From Sweltsa coloradensis (Eukaryota; Arthropoda; Insecta; Plecoptera; Chloroperlidae): 64,000 bases of DNA. Position 1 is the first letter of the stretch, and every line of letters starts with the position of its first letter. The position numbers and the translations under genes were made by a program. The notes under the pieces are model-generated. The model did no database searches. It had not been told where the DNA came from and was given only the letters and a program-made list of their open reading frames with translations. Below, piece by piece: positions 11,695 to 23,500 of the stretch. The stretch is from assembly GCA_024449915.1 (NCBI GenBank), contig JAMZAV010002207.1:119186-183185 (forward strand), read 5' to 3'.

Positions 11695-12096
11695 ATGAGC
11701 GTAGCGAGCGAAGTGAAGATTCCATTCTACTACACTGGAGAAAAAAATCCGGATTTTTTTTTTCTGTTGGTATTTTTGTATGTTTGTTAACACAATTCCG
11801 GCTAAACCGATACTCTAATTGCGATGAAATTTTCTGGAGGCCTTAGAAATCTCTGAACTTAGAACTGCCACGTTTTTGAGCGCAATCAAAAAATTATTTC
11901 TCGTGAAAATCGTAATTTTACGATATTTTAACTTGTAACACCTACATGCTTTATCCGATTGCAATGATTTTTTCACAGAACCTTAAGTTTATGAATTAAT
12001 ATATTCGTGTGAAATTTGCAATTTTACACTTTTTTCGTGAAAAAAATACGCTCGTCCAACAACGCGCTTGAAAAAGCGTTTGCGAAGCTTCCTAGT
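11695..12096 (+). mobile_element. Helitron2/Helentron-like non-autonomous element, copy 1
   Basis: It begins ATGAGCGTAGCGAGCGAAG and ends with CGCTCGTCCAAC, then a hairpin (AACGC...GCGTT), then TTCCTAGT. It shares with other copies cactacactggagaaaaaaa, ttccggctaaaccgatac and tagaactgccacgttttt. The 5' end recurs inverted just before the 3' hairpin, the asymmetric arrangement known for Helentron-type elements. Confidence 0.55.
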
Positions 12097-12659
12097 TAAA
12101 AACTTATTTTGATTGGCTGCATGACTTTGCTCGTGAACTACTGCACGACACCATTTGAGTCATTATGCATGGATTTGCTCTATAGAATGCTGCTTGCTTG
12201 GCATCAATGTTTATTGCTCTCTTACAGACAATAATTATTTGATATCGAAGCATCCCAAATATCAATTATATGTACAGGGACCAGTAGGTTTTGGGATTGA
12301 TCCCCAGTCGGATTAATTTCTTTGCATTATTTCACAACACAACAAAATGAAGCAATTAATACATCCAGCTACTACTAGTCATTACATTCATTCGTGCACC
12401 TTTTAGGCTTTTACTGCACGTGAATTGGAGTAAGTTCATTTTCGATGAATCGAATTTGTGGTTGTAGGGGGCAGGGACATGGCAATACGTCCATTTGTTT
12501 GGTTACGAACATGAACGTCTCTTATTGGAGAAAAAATGGGTTGAAACATGCGCAAAACCACTTTCCAGAATGATAATAAACATAATCTGAATACAGTATT
12601 TTATTCGACCTTGACAATTTCAATAAAATATTGTATATATATTATGATGGATTTAAAAC

Positions 12660-12714
12660 AGTGCCTCCGCCGGGGATTGAACCCCGACTGTCTGGGAACC
12701 ACAGCACAAGACCA
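12660..12714 (-). repeat. tRNA-derived 3' half (SINE fragment)
   Basis: On the minus strand this reads ..cggggttcaatccccggcgg aggcactg, a T-arm and acceptor arm with an intact B box. The same tail (cccggggttcaatccccgg.g.aggcact) occurs on the + strand at 17551-17597, so both come from one tRNA-derived family. The 5' half is not convincing. Confidence 0.5.
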
Positions 12715-13305
12715 TTTTTTTATAGAAAGAAAATTAATAATAAAAAAGCAAAGGGTAACAAGGGCGTCCACAGGAATCTTGTCCGGGGGGGCAAAAATCT
12801 CGGCTAGCACTATCGCGGTAAAGGTAGGGGGTTTGGGGGGCTCCCCCCAACAACAGCGCCGCAGTTAAAAATTTGAAAATACGGTTTTAGAGTGCATTTG
12901 GTGCGTTCTACAAAAAAGTAGTGTGCTGAATGCAACATGAAAATAATGTAGTTTTTGTGCAGTCGAATTGACGTTACCAGTATCTTAAACTGCCCCTAGA
13001 AGCATGTTAAATATTTAGCCGACGTGTGTAACCTTCACACTTTTTAATATTATTATTATTATTTATTTTAAAATGCAACGAATATTCAAATCCACAACTT
13101 GAGTACGTATTCTTAAATAATATATGCATGTTTGTTAAGTTTTGTTTTTTGTTAAGTAAAGTTGATTTACCTGTTCATTTCTTCAGTTCTTGTCATCGGA
13201 AATAGCAATAGTTGGATATGCTGAAACGTATTGTCGGGACACTTTTTGGTATGATGGCTTAAAAAATTAGTATTTACGGACCAGGCCAGTGGCGTATAAC
13301 ATTTC

Positions 13306-13454
13306 CAAGGTCTACTAGATCTCTCCCTAGCGAAGGGTCGTCTAACCATGGAGTTTAAGGACTATTTAAACTCCATGGTCTAAACTCTAGGTTAGTTGCC
13401 ACATGAGCGAGTTAGACGAGCCTCCGCCAGGTGGCGGGGATGTAGTAGACCTTG
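13306..13454. repeat. Small inverted-end element with internal hairpin
   Basis: The ends CAAGGTCTACTA and AGTAGACCTTG are inverses. Inside, 13345-13379 forms a ~14 bp stem (ACCATGGAGTTTAA / TTTAAACTCCATGGT), and tcgtctaa / ttagacga form another pair. Possible foldback MITE; no target duplication seen. Confidence 0.4.
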
Positions 13455-14138
13455 CATATTTCATAATTTTGGTTTTTTCCTTGCTGCACTTCAGACGATT
13501 CTAATGAATCACATCAGTCTTTCGCATTGTTACACGTTCTGTTTTTAAAAGAGTTTTGTATATCCATTTTAATATAATTTATAACTATCACTAGAGAAAT
13601 ACTGATAAATTACCAAATCGATACAGACACACAAACACGCACAGACTGACACACACTGGTAACTGGTAAGAAGTCGAACATAACGCGGAGACATCGCACT
13701 CAAGACTGTCAGTGGTCACCCAACAATTCAATCTCCAAGCTGAGCCGTTTAGTACTATCAGTACACAATGCCCATAGACCTCGCCCAGACACAGTATGCC
13801 ATATTTGTGAATTGTGATGCTAAGGAAATGAGTGAGATGTTACTTCCAATGAAAGTATGTTTTCGTGGGTATTAGTATACATAGCACAATTGACAGCAGA
13901 CAGACCCATAAAAATACAATTACTAAACTCAGGAGTTCTCGTCCTCGAAGAGGGTTGGATGACAGTACTATTTATTATATACCCATGGTTGGATGGACCT
14001 TGAGTCAAAATGATCCACTAAGTTAAAATAAAGCACAGTAAGCTTTCTTTATGCTGCATGTTACAAATTACAAGTAATATTTTGCCTCAAAATCAAACTG
14101 AAAAAAGGGTATAAATATAAAAATCAAATACTTAAATA

Positions 14139-14462
14139 TTTGGATGAGCGAAGCGAAGACTTCAATTTCACCGACCCCCCAAAAAATTTAGCTCCGTTGT
14201 TTTGTTTTGTTTTGTTTTTTTTTTGTTTTTCCGTCTGTTTGTTCGCTCTCTACCGGGCAAACGGCATATGCGATCTTGATGAAAATTTGAGGGGACCTTC
14301 GTTTTCTCTGAACTTAGAGGTGTATTGTTTTTGGGTACAATCGAAGAAATATTTCTCATGAATATCGTACTTTTACAATTTTTTTCGATTTTTAGTGCCA
14401 TTTGGGCCAATTCTGACCAAACGGGTGGGGCTACAACGTTCATATTTTACATGGACATTAAA
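14139..14462 (+). mobile_element. Helentron-like element, second subfamily, 5' part
   Basis: It starts TTGGATGAGCGAAGCGAAG and continues through tttgttcgctctctaccggg and ttctgaccaaacgggtgggg, ending near acatggacattaa. It matches 18942-19430. No 3' hairpin is attached to this piece. Confidence 0.5.
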
Positions 14463-15152
14463 GTGGCTCCATCGAGTGTACCAGCGGACTCAAGAGTATA
14501 ATATTATTATTCAGTAACAGCTTATAAAATAGGGCCTAGTTAGTATTTTTATATCAGATAACCTTACAACTGTAGTTTATTTTACTACTGTAAGTATTAA
14601 TATATTTTTAATTGTTACATTATAGGAAAACCTATTTATTTGCATCTTTTATTGGTACAGTTGCTAACTGACTAGTTAAGTATTTGCCAACCTCGGAAAT
14701 CGAAACGTCCCATCAAAATAACACGTTAATCACTAAATTAGGCTAATGGACGAAATAATGCTTAGTTTGTTAAACATTCAATATGATTGGCTTTCATGAA
14801 ATTATAAATAACAAATATACGATATGTAATAGTTGGAAACTCCTTGAGAGTTTGGCCAACCTGGTATTTGGCTTGGCAACATGGCACGGGCTGCCTTCTC
14901 ATTCTGATCGAGTGTGGATGTGTCGAGAGAACTGCCACCTCGAAAGTGTTTCATACCAAAGTACACAGTAATTGCGTACACATGCTATGAACAGACGTCA
15001 ATTACAATCAAGAAATATTGGCAGTAGGCTTTAAAAGTATTAAAAGTGTCCTAATTGCCATCACAAAACTTTTACGCTCGCTTTGAGTCGGCGTGCATAT
15101 CTGCTGGGTTGAAGGAAACGGACGGATCGCTATGGACCACCTATGCTGTGTG

Positions 15153-15225
15153 GTCGCAGTTGGTCCAACGGTTAGCGCGCTCGTTTTGTAAGCGAAAGGT
15201 CGCCGGTTCGAGTCCCGGCTGCGAA
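15153..15225 (+). tRNA. tRNA-Thr(TGT)-like gene or SINE head, structure imperfect
   Basis: An A box TGGTCCAACGG (15161-15171) and a B box GGTTCGAGTCC (15205-15215) are intact. The acceptor arms gtcgcag / ctgcga pair over six bases. The anticodon loop TTTGTAA would give TGT (Thr). A run of T follows within 10 bases (Pol III stop). The D stem and T stem contain mismatches, so a pseudogene or tRNA-derived SINE head is more likely than a working tRNA. Confidence 0.5.
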
Positions 15226-15495
15226 AACTTTTTTACCTTTTTTTATTGATCCCATCATTATTGTTTACTTCTTATCGATAACGGGTTACGATTTTTATAA
15301 CTTTTCATTTAAAATTACTCGAACACAAAGACATTCTTCCCTCGACGTTTGGCTATAGGGCTAGTTTTGGGTGTATAGTGTAGTCAAGAGTATTTGCTTT
15401 TTCCGGCTTCAGCCTGCGCACTGCGCCCAATATTTAGTTTTTTTAAATATGAAATTTATCCAAATATCTTACATAGGCCCTATACATGACATACA

Positions 15496-16254
15496 CCAGG
15501 AAAGTCCCACCGCGTTGTTGGATGAGCGTAATTGGTGAATTGAGTTGCCATTGTGTTATGCGGATTTTCTGTTGTTCTGTGAAAAAATCATTACTAAGTT
15601 GAAGATTTTTTTAAAAATAATTTAAATTAAATTTAAAATAAACTTAAATTTTAAATTTTTTAAATTAATTTCGTTTGAAAAAAGAAAAAAATCGTAAAAT
15701 TGCGATTATCATAAGAAATAATTATTCGATTGCGCTCAAATTTCACACGAATATATAAATTCATAAATTTAAGGTTCTGTGAAAAAATTATTACAATCGG
15801 TTAAAGCATGTAGGTGTTATAAGTCAAAGAATTGTTTTAAAAAAGAAAAAACCCGTAAAATTTCGATTTTCATAAGAAATAATTTTTCGATTGCGCTCAA
15901 ATTTCACTCGAATATCTTAATTCATAAAATTATGGTTCTGTGAAAAACTCATTAAAATCGGATAAAGCATGTAGGAGTTATAAGTCGAAGAAATTTTTTA
16001 AAAATCGAAAAAAATCGTAAAATTGCGATTTTCATGAGAAATAATTTTTTGATTGCGCTCAAAAACGTGGCAGTTTTAAGTTTAGAGATTTCGAAGGTCT
16101 CCATAAAATTTAATTGCAATTGGAATATCAGTTTAGCCGGAATCGTGCTGACGAACACACAATAATACAGAAAAAAAGGAAAAAAAAACATTCCGGATTT
16201 TTTTCTCCAGTGTAGTGAAATGGAATCTTCGCTTCGCTCGCTACGCTCATCCAA
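15496..16254 (-). mobile_element. Helentron-like element, copy 2, with 161 bp internal repeats
   Basis: Reverse orientation: the 3' end lies at left (ACCAGGAAAG.. with cgcgttgttggatgagcg) and the 5' end at right (cttcgctcgctacgctcatccaa). Inside, cgtaaaatt(g/t)cgatt recurs at 15693, 15854 and 16016, a tandem period of about 161 bases. Internal minisatellites of this size are common in Helentron-derived non-autonomous elements. Its hairpin end is degraded (CCTGGT for CCTAGT). Confidence 0.55.
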
Positions 16255-17019
16255 TAATAATTGCCATATGTAGAACAGAAGTCTTTCAATATGGGAATAA
16301 TTGCCCCAATTAAAATAATAATACTAAAAATTGTAATGAATTTGTGATAGGTCCTCAAAAATAATTACTTATAAACTTGCTCGTTATTCTGTGTATTATG
16401 TTATCTTAGTTTTATTTGTAAAACAGTTTTTACGACTTTTTTTAACGTTAATACATTCGAACTACGTGTTGTAATACGGAGAGGCAGCCAAACCCAATTT
16501 TTAAATTTTCGCTCCCTATACTACTTTACAACGGAGTTCACTATCATTGGTCAATCGAGCGCGGTTTCGAAGAGGCGTCACGCAGCGTTGCCAAGCCTTC
16601 ACTGTTGCTCCTGGTTGTTACAATTATATGTTGACTTTGGACGTAAAAATATCAAAATCCAGTATGGTAACATGTATTTTGCAAATACTATTTTTTTTCA
16701 GTGTTTAATTACCTGCAAATTGATACATAATTGAGTCATATTTCACTTGCGGTTCGTGTACTGTAGTGCCTTTTTGGTCGGAAAGTGTAGGGTTTTGCTC
16801 GCTTGCAATGTTAAAGGATAGGGATTTACTTGATTTTTATTTCAAAAAATCTCCGAAAGTAAGCTGGTAACCCCCATTTTGCTTGTTGTATTATTGAAAA
16901 GCACACTATTAAGAGTATATATTATGAATTTCAGCCAAATTTCACTACGAGCAAGTTTCAACGGATCGACTTTAAGGTAATGGTGATGTATTGCTTTCTG
17001 AAAGAAAAAGTTGAAAAAG
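16255..17019. other. Intergenic, nothing recognised
   Basis: AT-rich with no clear coding, RNA or repeat feature, apart from mild similarity to flanking repeats. Confidence 0.35.
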
Positions 17020-17408
17020 TTAGCCAGAATCGAGAGAAATAAAGCTTTTAATATACGTTTTTTGACTTTTTGTGCGATATTTTCGTGCCATTTGGGCCAA
17101 TTCTGACCAAACGGGTGGGGCTACAACGTTCATATTATACATGGACATTAAGGTTATGGTTATGTATAGTACCTTTTGAAAGAAAAAGTGGAAAAATTTA
17201 GCCAGAATCCATAGAAATAAAGCTTTTAATACAAGTTTTTTACGGTAAATAATACCAATTGACAAGAAACAAAAAAAACTTGACAACATTCACCTTCAAT
17301 GCGTAGGCAGCAAAACAAAGCACTTGCAAAAGTAAAGATATCCCACGCAAACTAAAACCTTTAAAAAGCTCATCCATCAACGCGGCGGGACTTTAGCGTT
17401 TTCCTAGT
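17020..17408 (+). mobile_element. Helentron-like element, second subfamily, 3' part
   Basis: It shares the accaaacgggtggggctaca block and the agtaccttttgaaagaaaaa block with 18942-19661. It ends ctcatccatcAACGCggcgggactttaGCGTTttCCTAGT, that is, the inverted 5' word, the hairpin, and the CTAGT terminus. Confidence 0.5.
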
Positions 17409-17550
17409 AGATCACATCATCAAGCAAGTCAGAGGGGACAACTGTCCCCCCCTGCGGACGCCCTTGAAGGGTAAGAGCATCTTCCTGGACAGACAACTTT
17501 CTTAAAAAAAAAAACTGTAAGAAACTTATTTTTTTTTAATGTAAGAGCAT

Positions 17551-17597
17551 CTGCCCAGGCAGCAAAGGCCCGGGGTTCAATCCCCGGTGTAGGCACT
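17551..17597 (+). repeat. tRNA-derived 3' half (SINE fragment)
   Basis: It contains taagagcatctgcc.. and a perfect T-arm ccggggttcaatccccgg followed by aggcactttttg, a Pol III-like T run. It is the same family as 12660-12714. A partial echo (gtaagagcatcttcctgg) lies at about 17470. Confidence 0.5.
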
Positions 17598-17952
17598 TTT
17601 TGTATTTAATTATGTCTATGATAAGGCTACCATCATAAACCATCATAAAAAGTCATAGTCACCTACTATAAATAATATCTGAACATCAAGCAAGAGCTAA
17701 GCGCTATTTTTTTAAATAAGCTAAGCGATGTTATGAAAAGTAAATATTTTAACTTTTTTAACTTATTCTGGAAGGAATTAAAAAATGTATTTTTGTTCCA
17801 AAAATATAAACAAAATTACATAGTATTTCCACATTTATCTAGATCAGTTCTTCAAATATAAGTAGTACAATAGGCATGTACTTTTATTGGACGAGTGAGC
17901 GGAGCTAATGAAGTCTCTATGGCAAGTTTTCGGCACTTTTGTTGTATTTATC

Positions 17953-18326
17953 ACCACGTTTATCACGCGAGCCGAGTCCGAACTGGCTTTGGAGCAGACT
18001 GAATTTTCAGCTCATTTCAGTAGGCCTAACGTTTATCACACGCTGTCAGTCCGGACTAGTATGGTACAAGCTCAGTCCTAGCTCAGTCCGGACTGAAATG
18101 AGACGCTGTGGTTGGATAACTTTCGAAGAAGGATGGCCGCTAGCATGTAGTATTTGAGTTCGCTCGCGTTTATCACCAATATTTCAGCCCGCACAGACCG
18201 AGCTAGCTCGGCTTCGTTACCGAGCTGGACTCAGTTCGGACTGAGGTGTTCAGCAGGCGATTTCAGTTCGCACTCAGGTCAGTTCGTATGTTTCAGTCCG
18301 GACTCAGCTCGCGTGATAAACGTGGT
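17953..18326. mobile_element. TIR element, ACCACGTTTATCACGCGAG family
   Basis: The left end ACCACGTTTATCACGCGAGC and its inverse at 18307-18326 match; the similarity continues into agtccg(a/g)actg. The 374 bp interior repeats the words cagtccggact and cagttcg. A related scrap (gtttatcaagcgggctcagtccgga) is at about 20994. The superfamily is unknown; no target duplication was found. Confidence 0.55.
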
Positions 18327-18941
18327 AATAGTATGTGTGTTCGATGCGCAGGGGCCAAACTACTCGTCCGGTTTTGACGAAATTTCACACCAACGTTAAG
18401 AACCAATAGATAAGAGTGCTGTTAATATAGATAGCAAAATTTGCAGGAATCCAACCTAGAAAAAAATTACAAAATTTACTTCTTTATTTTTTAAACTTAA
18501 AGTTTGCTTTGGATAAATTAGCCTTTCTCACCAATGTTACCACTATGAATGGAAAAATTTCAACATTTTATCTTGCCCTGCCAACTTGCAAAAAATAAAT
18601 TTCCTACTTAAAAAATTTTAGTTTTACAGAGATTTACTGAATTGGATTTTGAGGAGCATAAAAGATGGATGTAGAACATCTCGAGAAGAAATGGGGTGCC
18701 TGAATGGATCTTTCTAAAACATATTTTGGAATCTTGACAGCTGGTTGGTGTTGGCGATGTGATATATTTTGGTGTCGCCTACGTCCACGTGCATAGCAAT
18801 ATCTTCGAGCCCCCAATACCGTGGAGTCGAGTCTTCAGCAGCAGCCACGATCGTGGCACTAACCTTATCGTGCATGGCACCATGGAGTTATAATAGTACC
18901 GTGGTGGCACAACGCACGAGACTCGGCCAAACATTAATCAA

Positions 18942-19661
18942 TTGGATGAGCGAAGCGAAGACTCAATTTCACTGACCCCCCCAAAAAATTAGCTCGGGTG
19001 GTTTTTTTTGTTTTTGTTTTTTTTGTTTTTTGTCTGTTTGTTCGCTCTCTACCGGGCAAACGGCATAATATGCGATCTTGATGAAAATTGGAGGAGTACG
19101 ATTTTGGGTACAATAAATATTTCTCATGAATATCGTATTTTTTTCGAGTTTTTTCGATTTTTAATGCGATATTTGGCTCGCGACCGGGCAAACGGCTGCT
19201 CCGATCTTGATGAAACTTTATGGGAACGTTTGAAATCATTAAAATTAGATTTGTTATGATTTTAGGGACATTTGAAGAAATATTTCTCATAGAAATCGTA
19301 CTTTTACGATTTTTTCCCGATATTTTCGTAATGTTTGGGCCAATTATGACCAAACGGGTGGGGCTACAACCGACAACGTTCATATTTTATATGGACATTA
19401 AGGTTATGGTGATGTAGTACCTTTTGAAAGAAAAAAGTCGTTTTTTGAGGTAAATAATAATAATTAACAAGTAACTATAGAAACATGACAACAATCGCCT
19501 ACAATGCGTACAAAAAGCAAGTCTGGGCCTCCAGACATTTGACATTCTAATTACCATAGCAATTAGTACTACTTTCAAATGATTTTGCAATGGAACTTGA
19601 AAGTAAAGAGATCCCACGCATACTAAAAACTTTAAAAAAATGTTTGCGAAGCTTCCTAGTT
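18942..19661 (+). mobile_element. Helentron-like element, second subfamily, full-length copy
   Basis: It starts TTGGATGAGCGAAGCGAAG and ends gtttgcgaagcttCCTAGT. It carries two blocks of ctaccgggcaaacggc and the accaaacgggtggggctaca block. The interior has only small frames, so it is non-autonomous. Confidence 0.5.
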
Positions 19662-20229
19662 AATAAAAAATACAAGTTACAATGTGTTGTACAATGTGTG
19701 TACAGTACAATGTTTGCCAAGCTCGGGCCAACTTATTTTACAATGTTAAATTCCCATTTAAAAAACGCTCGATCTTCAAATCCAAGTTATTTCACATACA
19801 GAACGAACCGCTTTTTTACCTTTAATTTTCATCCAAAAAATCTGCATTTTTGGGAGGCTGTTCACAAAGGATGAGCGCGTGTCTATCATATAGCCGATTT
19901 TGAAATTTCAAATAATTGCCTCTTAGACAAAATTGGGAAATTAATACAAATTAACAGTTTCGTGTCATATTTACGGTCAGTTAATAAGAAAAGTGTCAGT
20001 ATTTGGAAGATGTATCTGCCTTGATATACCAACTATTACACATTCTTACTTAACATTAGGACAAAATTATGATGGAGCTTCCAAGTGATCCTGACTTTAC
20101 CTCTGCTTCTGCGTCAAAGCCTGGTCTTTGTGTATCCAATCCCTTTGTAATGCCTGGTTTTCTCGAGCTTAGCTAACTACCCAAAATATTCAGTAAAAAT
20201 AAAGACGCAACACGGAACTAGTGTTTAAA

Positions 20230-20318
20230 TGTACCGCGCACTTTTCGCGTTTTTCCTGTTCGATTGGTCGAAAAAACTGCCATGAAATGAAAACAAGCGA
20301 AAGTAGAACAACGCCAAC
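20230..20318 (+). promoter_or_regulatory. Probable MAU2 core promoter and 5' UTR, without TATA box
   Basis: No TATA box is seen upstream of the ATG at 20319. An E2F-like word TTTTCGCG lies at 20242-20249, next to CCGCGC at 20234-20239, and an inverted CCAAT box (ATTGG) lies at 20263-20267. The ATG context (caacATGg) is favourable. E2F plus CCAAT would suit a gene of the chromosome cycle, but this is inferred from motifs only. Confidence 0.4.
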
Positions 20319-20543
20319 ATGGCGTCATCTCAAGACGCCTGGTATCTGTCATTATTGGGCCTTGCAGAGAATTTCAGAACATCTAGTCCACCGAACATAA
20401 AATTGTGCATACAATGTTTACAAGCAGTTTTCAATTTCAAACCTCCTCCAAGAGTAGACGCCCGCACTCACTTGCAGTTAGGAAATATCTTATTGACTCA
20501 CACGAAAAATATCGACTTGGCTAGAAATCATCTGGAACAAGCT
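20319..20543 (+). CDS. MAU2: MAU2 exon 1
   Basis: It encodes 75 codons from ATG, through [32 protein letters not shown] and HLEQA, then donor GCT|GTAAGT. This is the N-terminal TPR segment that wraps the NIPBL N-terminus. The start was chosen because [10 protein letters not shown] lies seven residues in, as in the shorter invertebrate proteins. Vertebrate MAU2 has an extra Ala/Gln-rich leader that is absent here. Phase 0 end. Confidence 0.93.
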
Positions 20544-23500
20544 GTAAGTTGTTGGCCCCTGGCCTAGGCCTAGGGCATAGCCTACGATTTTATTTCCTAC
20601 TGTAGGCCTAGTAACTAGTGAGCCTCCTAGATTTTTGATGCGGTGGTAAGAATTTATCAACTCTACCAAGGGTCATGTCGACTTGCATAGGCCTTACCTT
20701 TAAAGGCACTGTTTCGGTTAAGAATGGCCAACTTTTAAACACTTGTAAACTGTGTTGTGTGTGTTAAAGGTTTTGAAGGTTTTTTGTTTAAAATAGCGAC
20801 GTTAAAGGTTTTGAAGGGTTTTTTTGTTTAAAATAGCGACGTTAAAGGTTTTGTAAAGTTACTTACAGTGAGTGTACGGCTCGGTGGAAGTGCTGGTGAA
20901 AAGTTGGCCATTCTTAACCGAAACAGTACCAGGGCGGCAAAATATTGCTTGGCCCCGTATGGCAATGCCTAGGCTAGGCTAGACCTAGGCCTACGTTTAT
21001 CAAGCGGGCTCAGTCCGGACTAGGCTCAGGCTAGCCGATGCTATCTGAACCCAATGCTCACCGATACACTCAGGTTCGAGCTTTTTAGAGTTTAGTTTTT
21101 TTTTGCTTGAAGCGATCTGAAAAGTAGGCTAGGCCCATGGTACAAGGATATCTCTGTGTGGCTAGGTATGACACTGCGCATCTCCGCCGCGAGTGTGACG
21201 TCAGCCCGATCTCGTTCATGTGAATCAGATAGCGCCCGGCCGTATAACGCCACACGTGTTCATTGCTCCACTCTGTATTTCTCAAGTTATTTGATGGATC
21301 GCGACTGGGTTTTCAGTATACGAACATTATTGTTCATTGATACTGTGCTAGTACTAGCGAGTAGTGACAGCTTACGACATTTTTCCATTAGCAATTAATG
21401 GAATGGTTTTCATCAAAACAATATCTCAACTTGCATAGGCCTATACATTCAACTTTCAAATCATAACAGATTCAAGTGCCCCATCTCATCAAGATATCTC
21501 GGAGCAGTGTGTAATCAGTAGTCTTGGTGGAACAGTGTCGTGAGTCGTGACCCTGGTCCAGATATTATCTTGCTCGTGAAAAGTTCGCTCAATTTTGTGT
21601 CAAACATATTATATTTGCGTGAATGAAATTCTCTTCATGTCGCAGTTTTAATAATAGCATTTAAGACAATTATTGTTAGTGGGTTTAGTACGGACGGATG
21701 GATGTTTAATGGATGTACAACGCCAGTCAGTGTATATTTGATATTAGGCCTACTTTTTTGTTTTGCGTGTCGCAAATGATAATTTTATTGTGTATAAGTT
21801 ATAGACCCTCGACGATACATTTGGGCCTGTTCCCACTAATTAGTTTTCTTATAAGGGGATAGGACTTACGTGTTAAATAACAAAAACATAATTCTTATGA
21901 CGGACCAATCAGACGTTAATAATTCCATTGATTATAATTCTTACGACGACCAATCAAACTAAAACAATTTCTAAAGAATAAAACACGGTTGTAGGAACTG
22001 GCCTTGCTTTACGTCGCTAATAATTTTTTTTAAAGTCAATCAAAAGCCTTACATTGACAAAAAATATCAACATATTTTCACTCACGCGAATATGCATCCG
22101 AATAAAATAAAACAATTCATAGTGAAGATATATAGTCTACCCAAAGAACATGCCGAAGGAAACGCACATTTGTAAGTGCTGAAATGTTTGATTTAATTAT
22201 TTCGAAGTACGCGTATTTATTACATAATGTTTTAGCTGAGGGAGATGTAAAGTTGATTTAGAAATTAATTACAATCAAGGACCCTTTTATTCCCGCGTCT
22301 AATTACATTCTAATATAATTTTGGTGAAAACGGTTGTGCATTATTTGTCCATTTGATCTAGCTATTTCGATTACTATTTGATTATTATTTCGATTGTCTG
22401 TATTAGTCTACAATGTGTAATCTTTTACGCAATAAATAATTGCGTGGTAACAGGTTTTATTAGATTTGTAATCCTATATTTCAGTATCAGATAATTCGTC
22501 TGCACTACAACAATAATTAAAAACTTGTGTTAAATCTCGGCATGAAAGGGTTAAAACATAAATAACGAAAAAATCACGCACGGATTTCTTTACTTGTTAT
22601 AATTTATGTACACTATAACTATCCCGTGTATCACAGTAACACTTGTGAGTAGGCCCTATGCATCATATTACGGCTAATATAAGTAATTAACTACAATAAG
22701 CCCATAAAACTATCTACCCACATAATTCCTGAACAGTATGTACATAGTAACAAAAAGCAAGAAAGTTTTTAGTTCGGACAATGAATAGTTATTTGGAAAT
22801 TAGTTTACGATTGCGGGATTTTATCACGCGCCGAGCGGTAGCTGGCTCGGGGAGATGATCTCATGCGCGGACTGGACGCAAACGCGTTCACCGGAATGCC
22901 AGACCTGGGTAAGGAAGAATATCATTGGATCATGGGCTAGGCCTAGGTGAGATCTTAGGCCTAGTTGATTAATATTGGAGATGTTGCAACGTCGCCAACA
23001 TATCAGCTGTTTGAGAGTCACTACAGCCATTGGTCAGATGAAGACGACCCCGGGCAACAATCCTTTTTCCGACACTTGTCAAGCTGTGATCCATCTCGAT
23101 GTTTCTCAACAAGCCCGTCTTTAATCACTCATTAATATTGTAGGCCTATTGCTTACCAGTTAGGGCCTACCTTTGTCTAATTCGGCCTATGATGTTTGTG
23201 TAGGCTATAACTATTCATTTCTAACAATAAAACAGTATCGGACTGGGCTAGGGGACTAGACTAGTTTCAACTTTCAAGATCATGATTTCAGTCTTGTTTT
23301 CTCCTTCTTCAATGCTTGCCGAACAACACGATTAGGCCCTACTACGTATTGTGGCTGATATATCAGGACGTCCAAGCTTGGCAGCAACAGTGTGTTAAAG
23401 CATTGTTCCGTTAGCGTTAGGTGGATGGCTGCCAAGTTTGTTACAAGCTTGGCCGCCACAGTGTTGTTGGTGGTTCCGCTGTTGATCACTGATCGGTAGT

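Noticed and set aside
20994..21030. Possible second full copy of the 17953 TIR element
   Set aside because: Only about 35 bases match and no opposite end is found.
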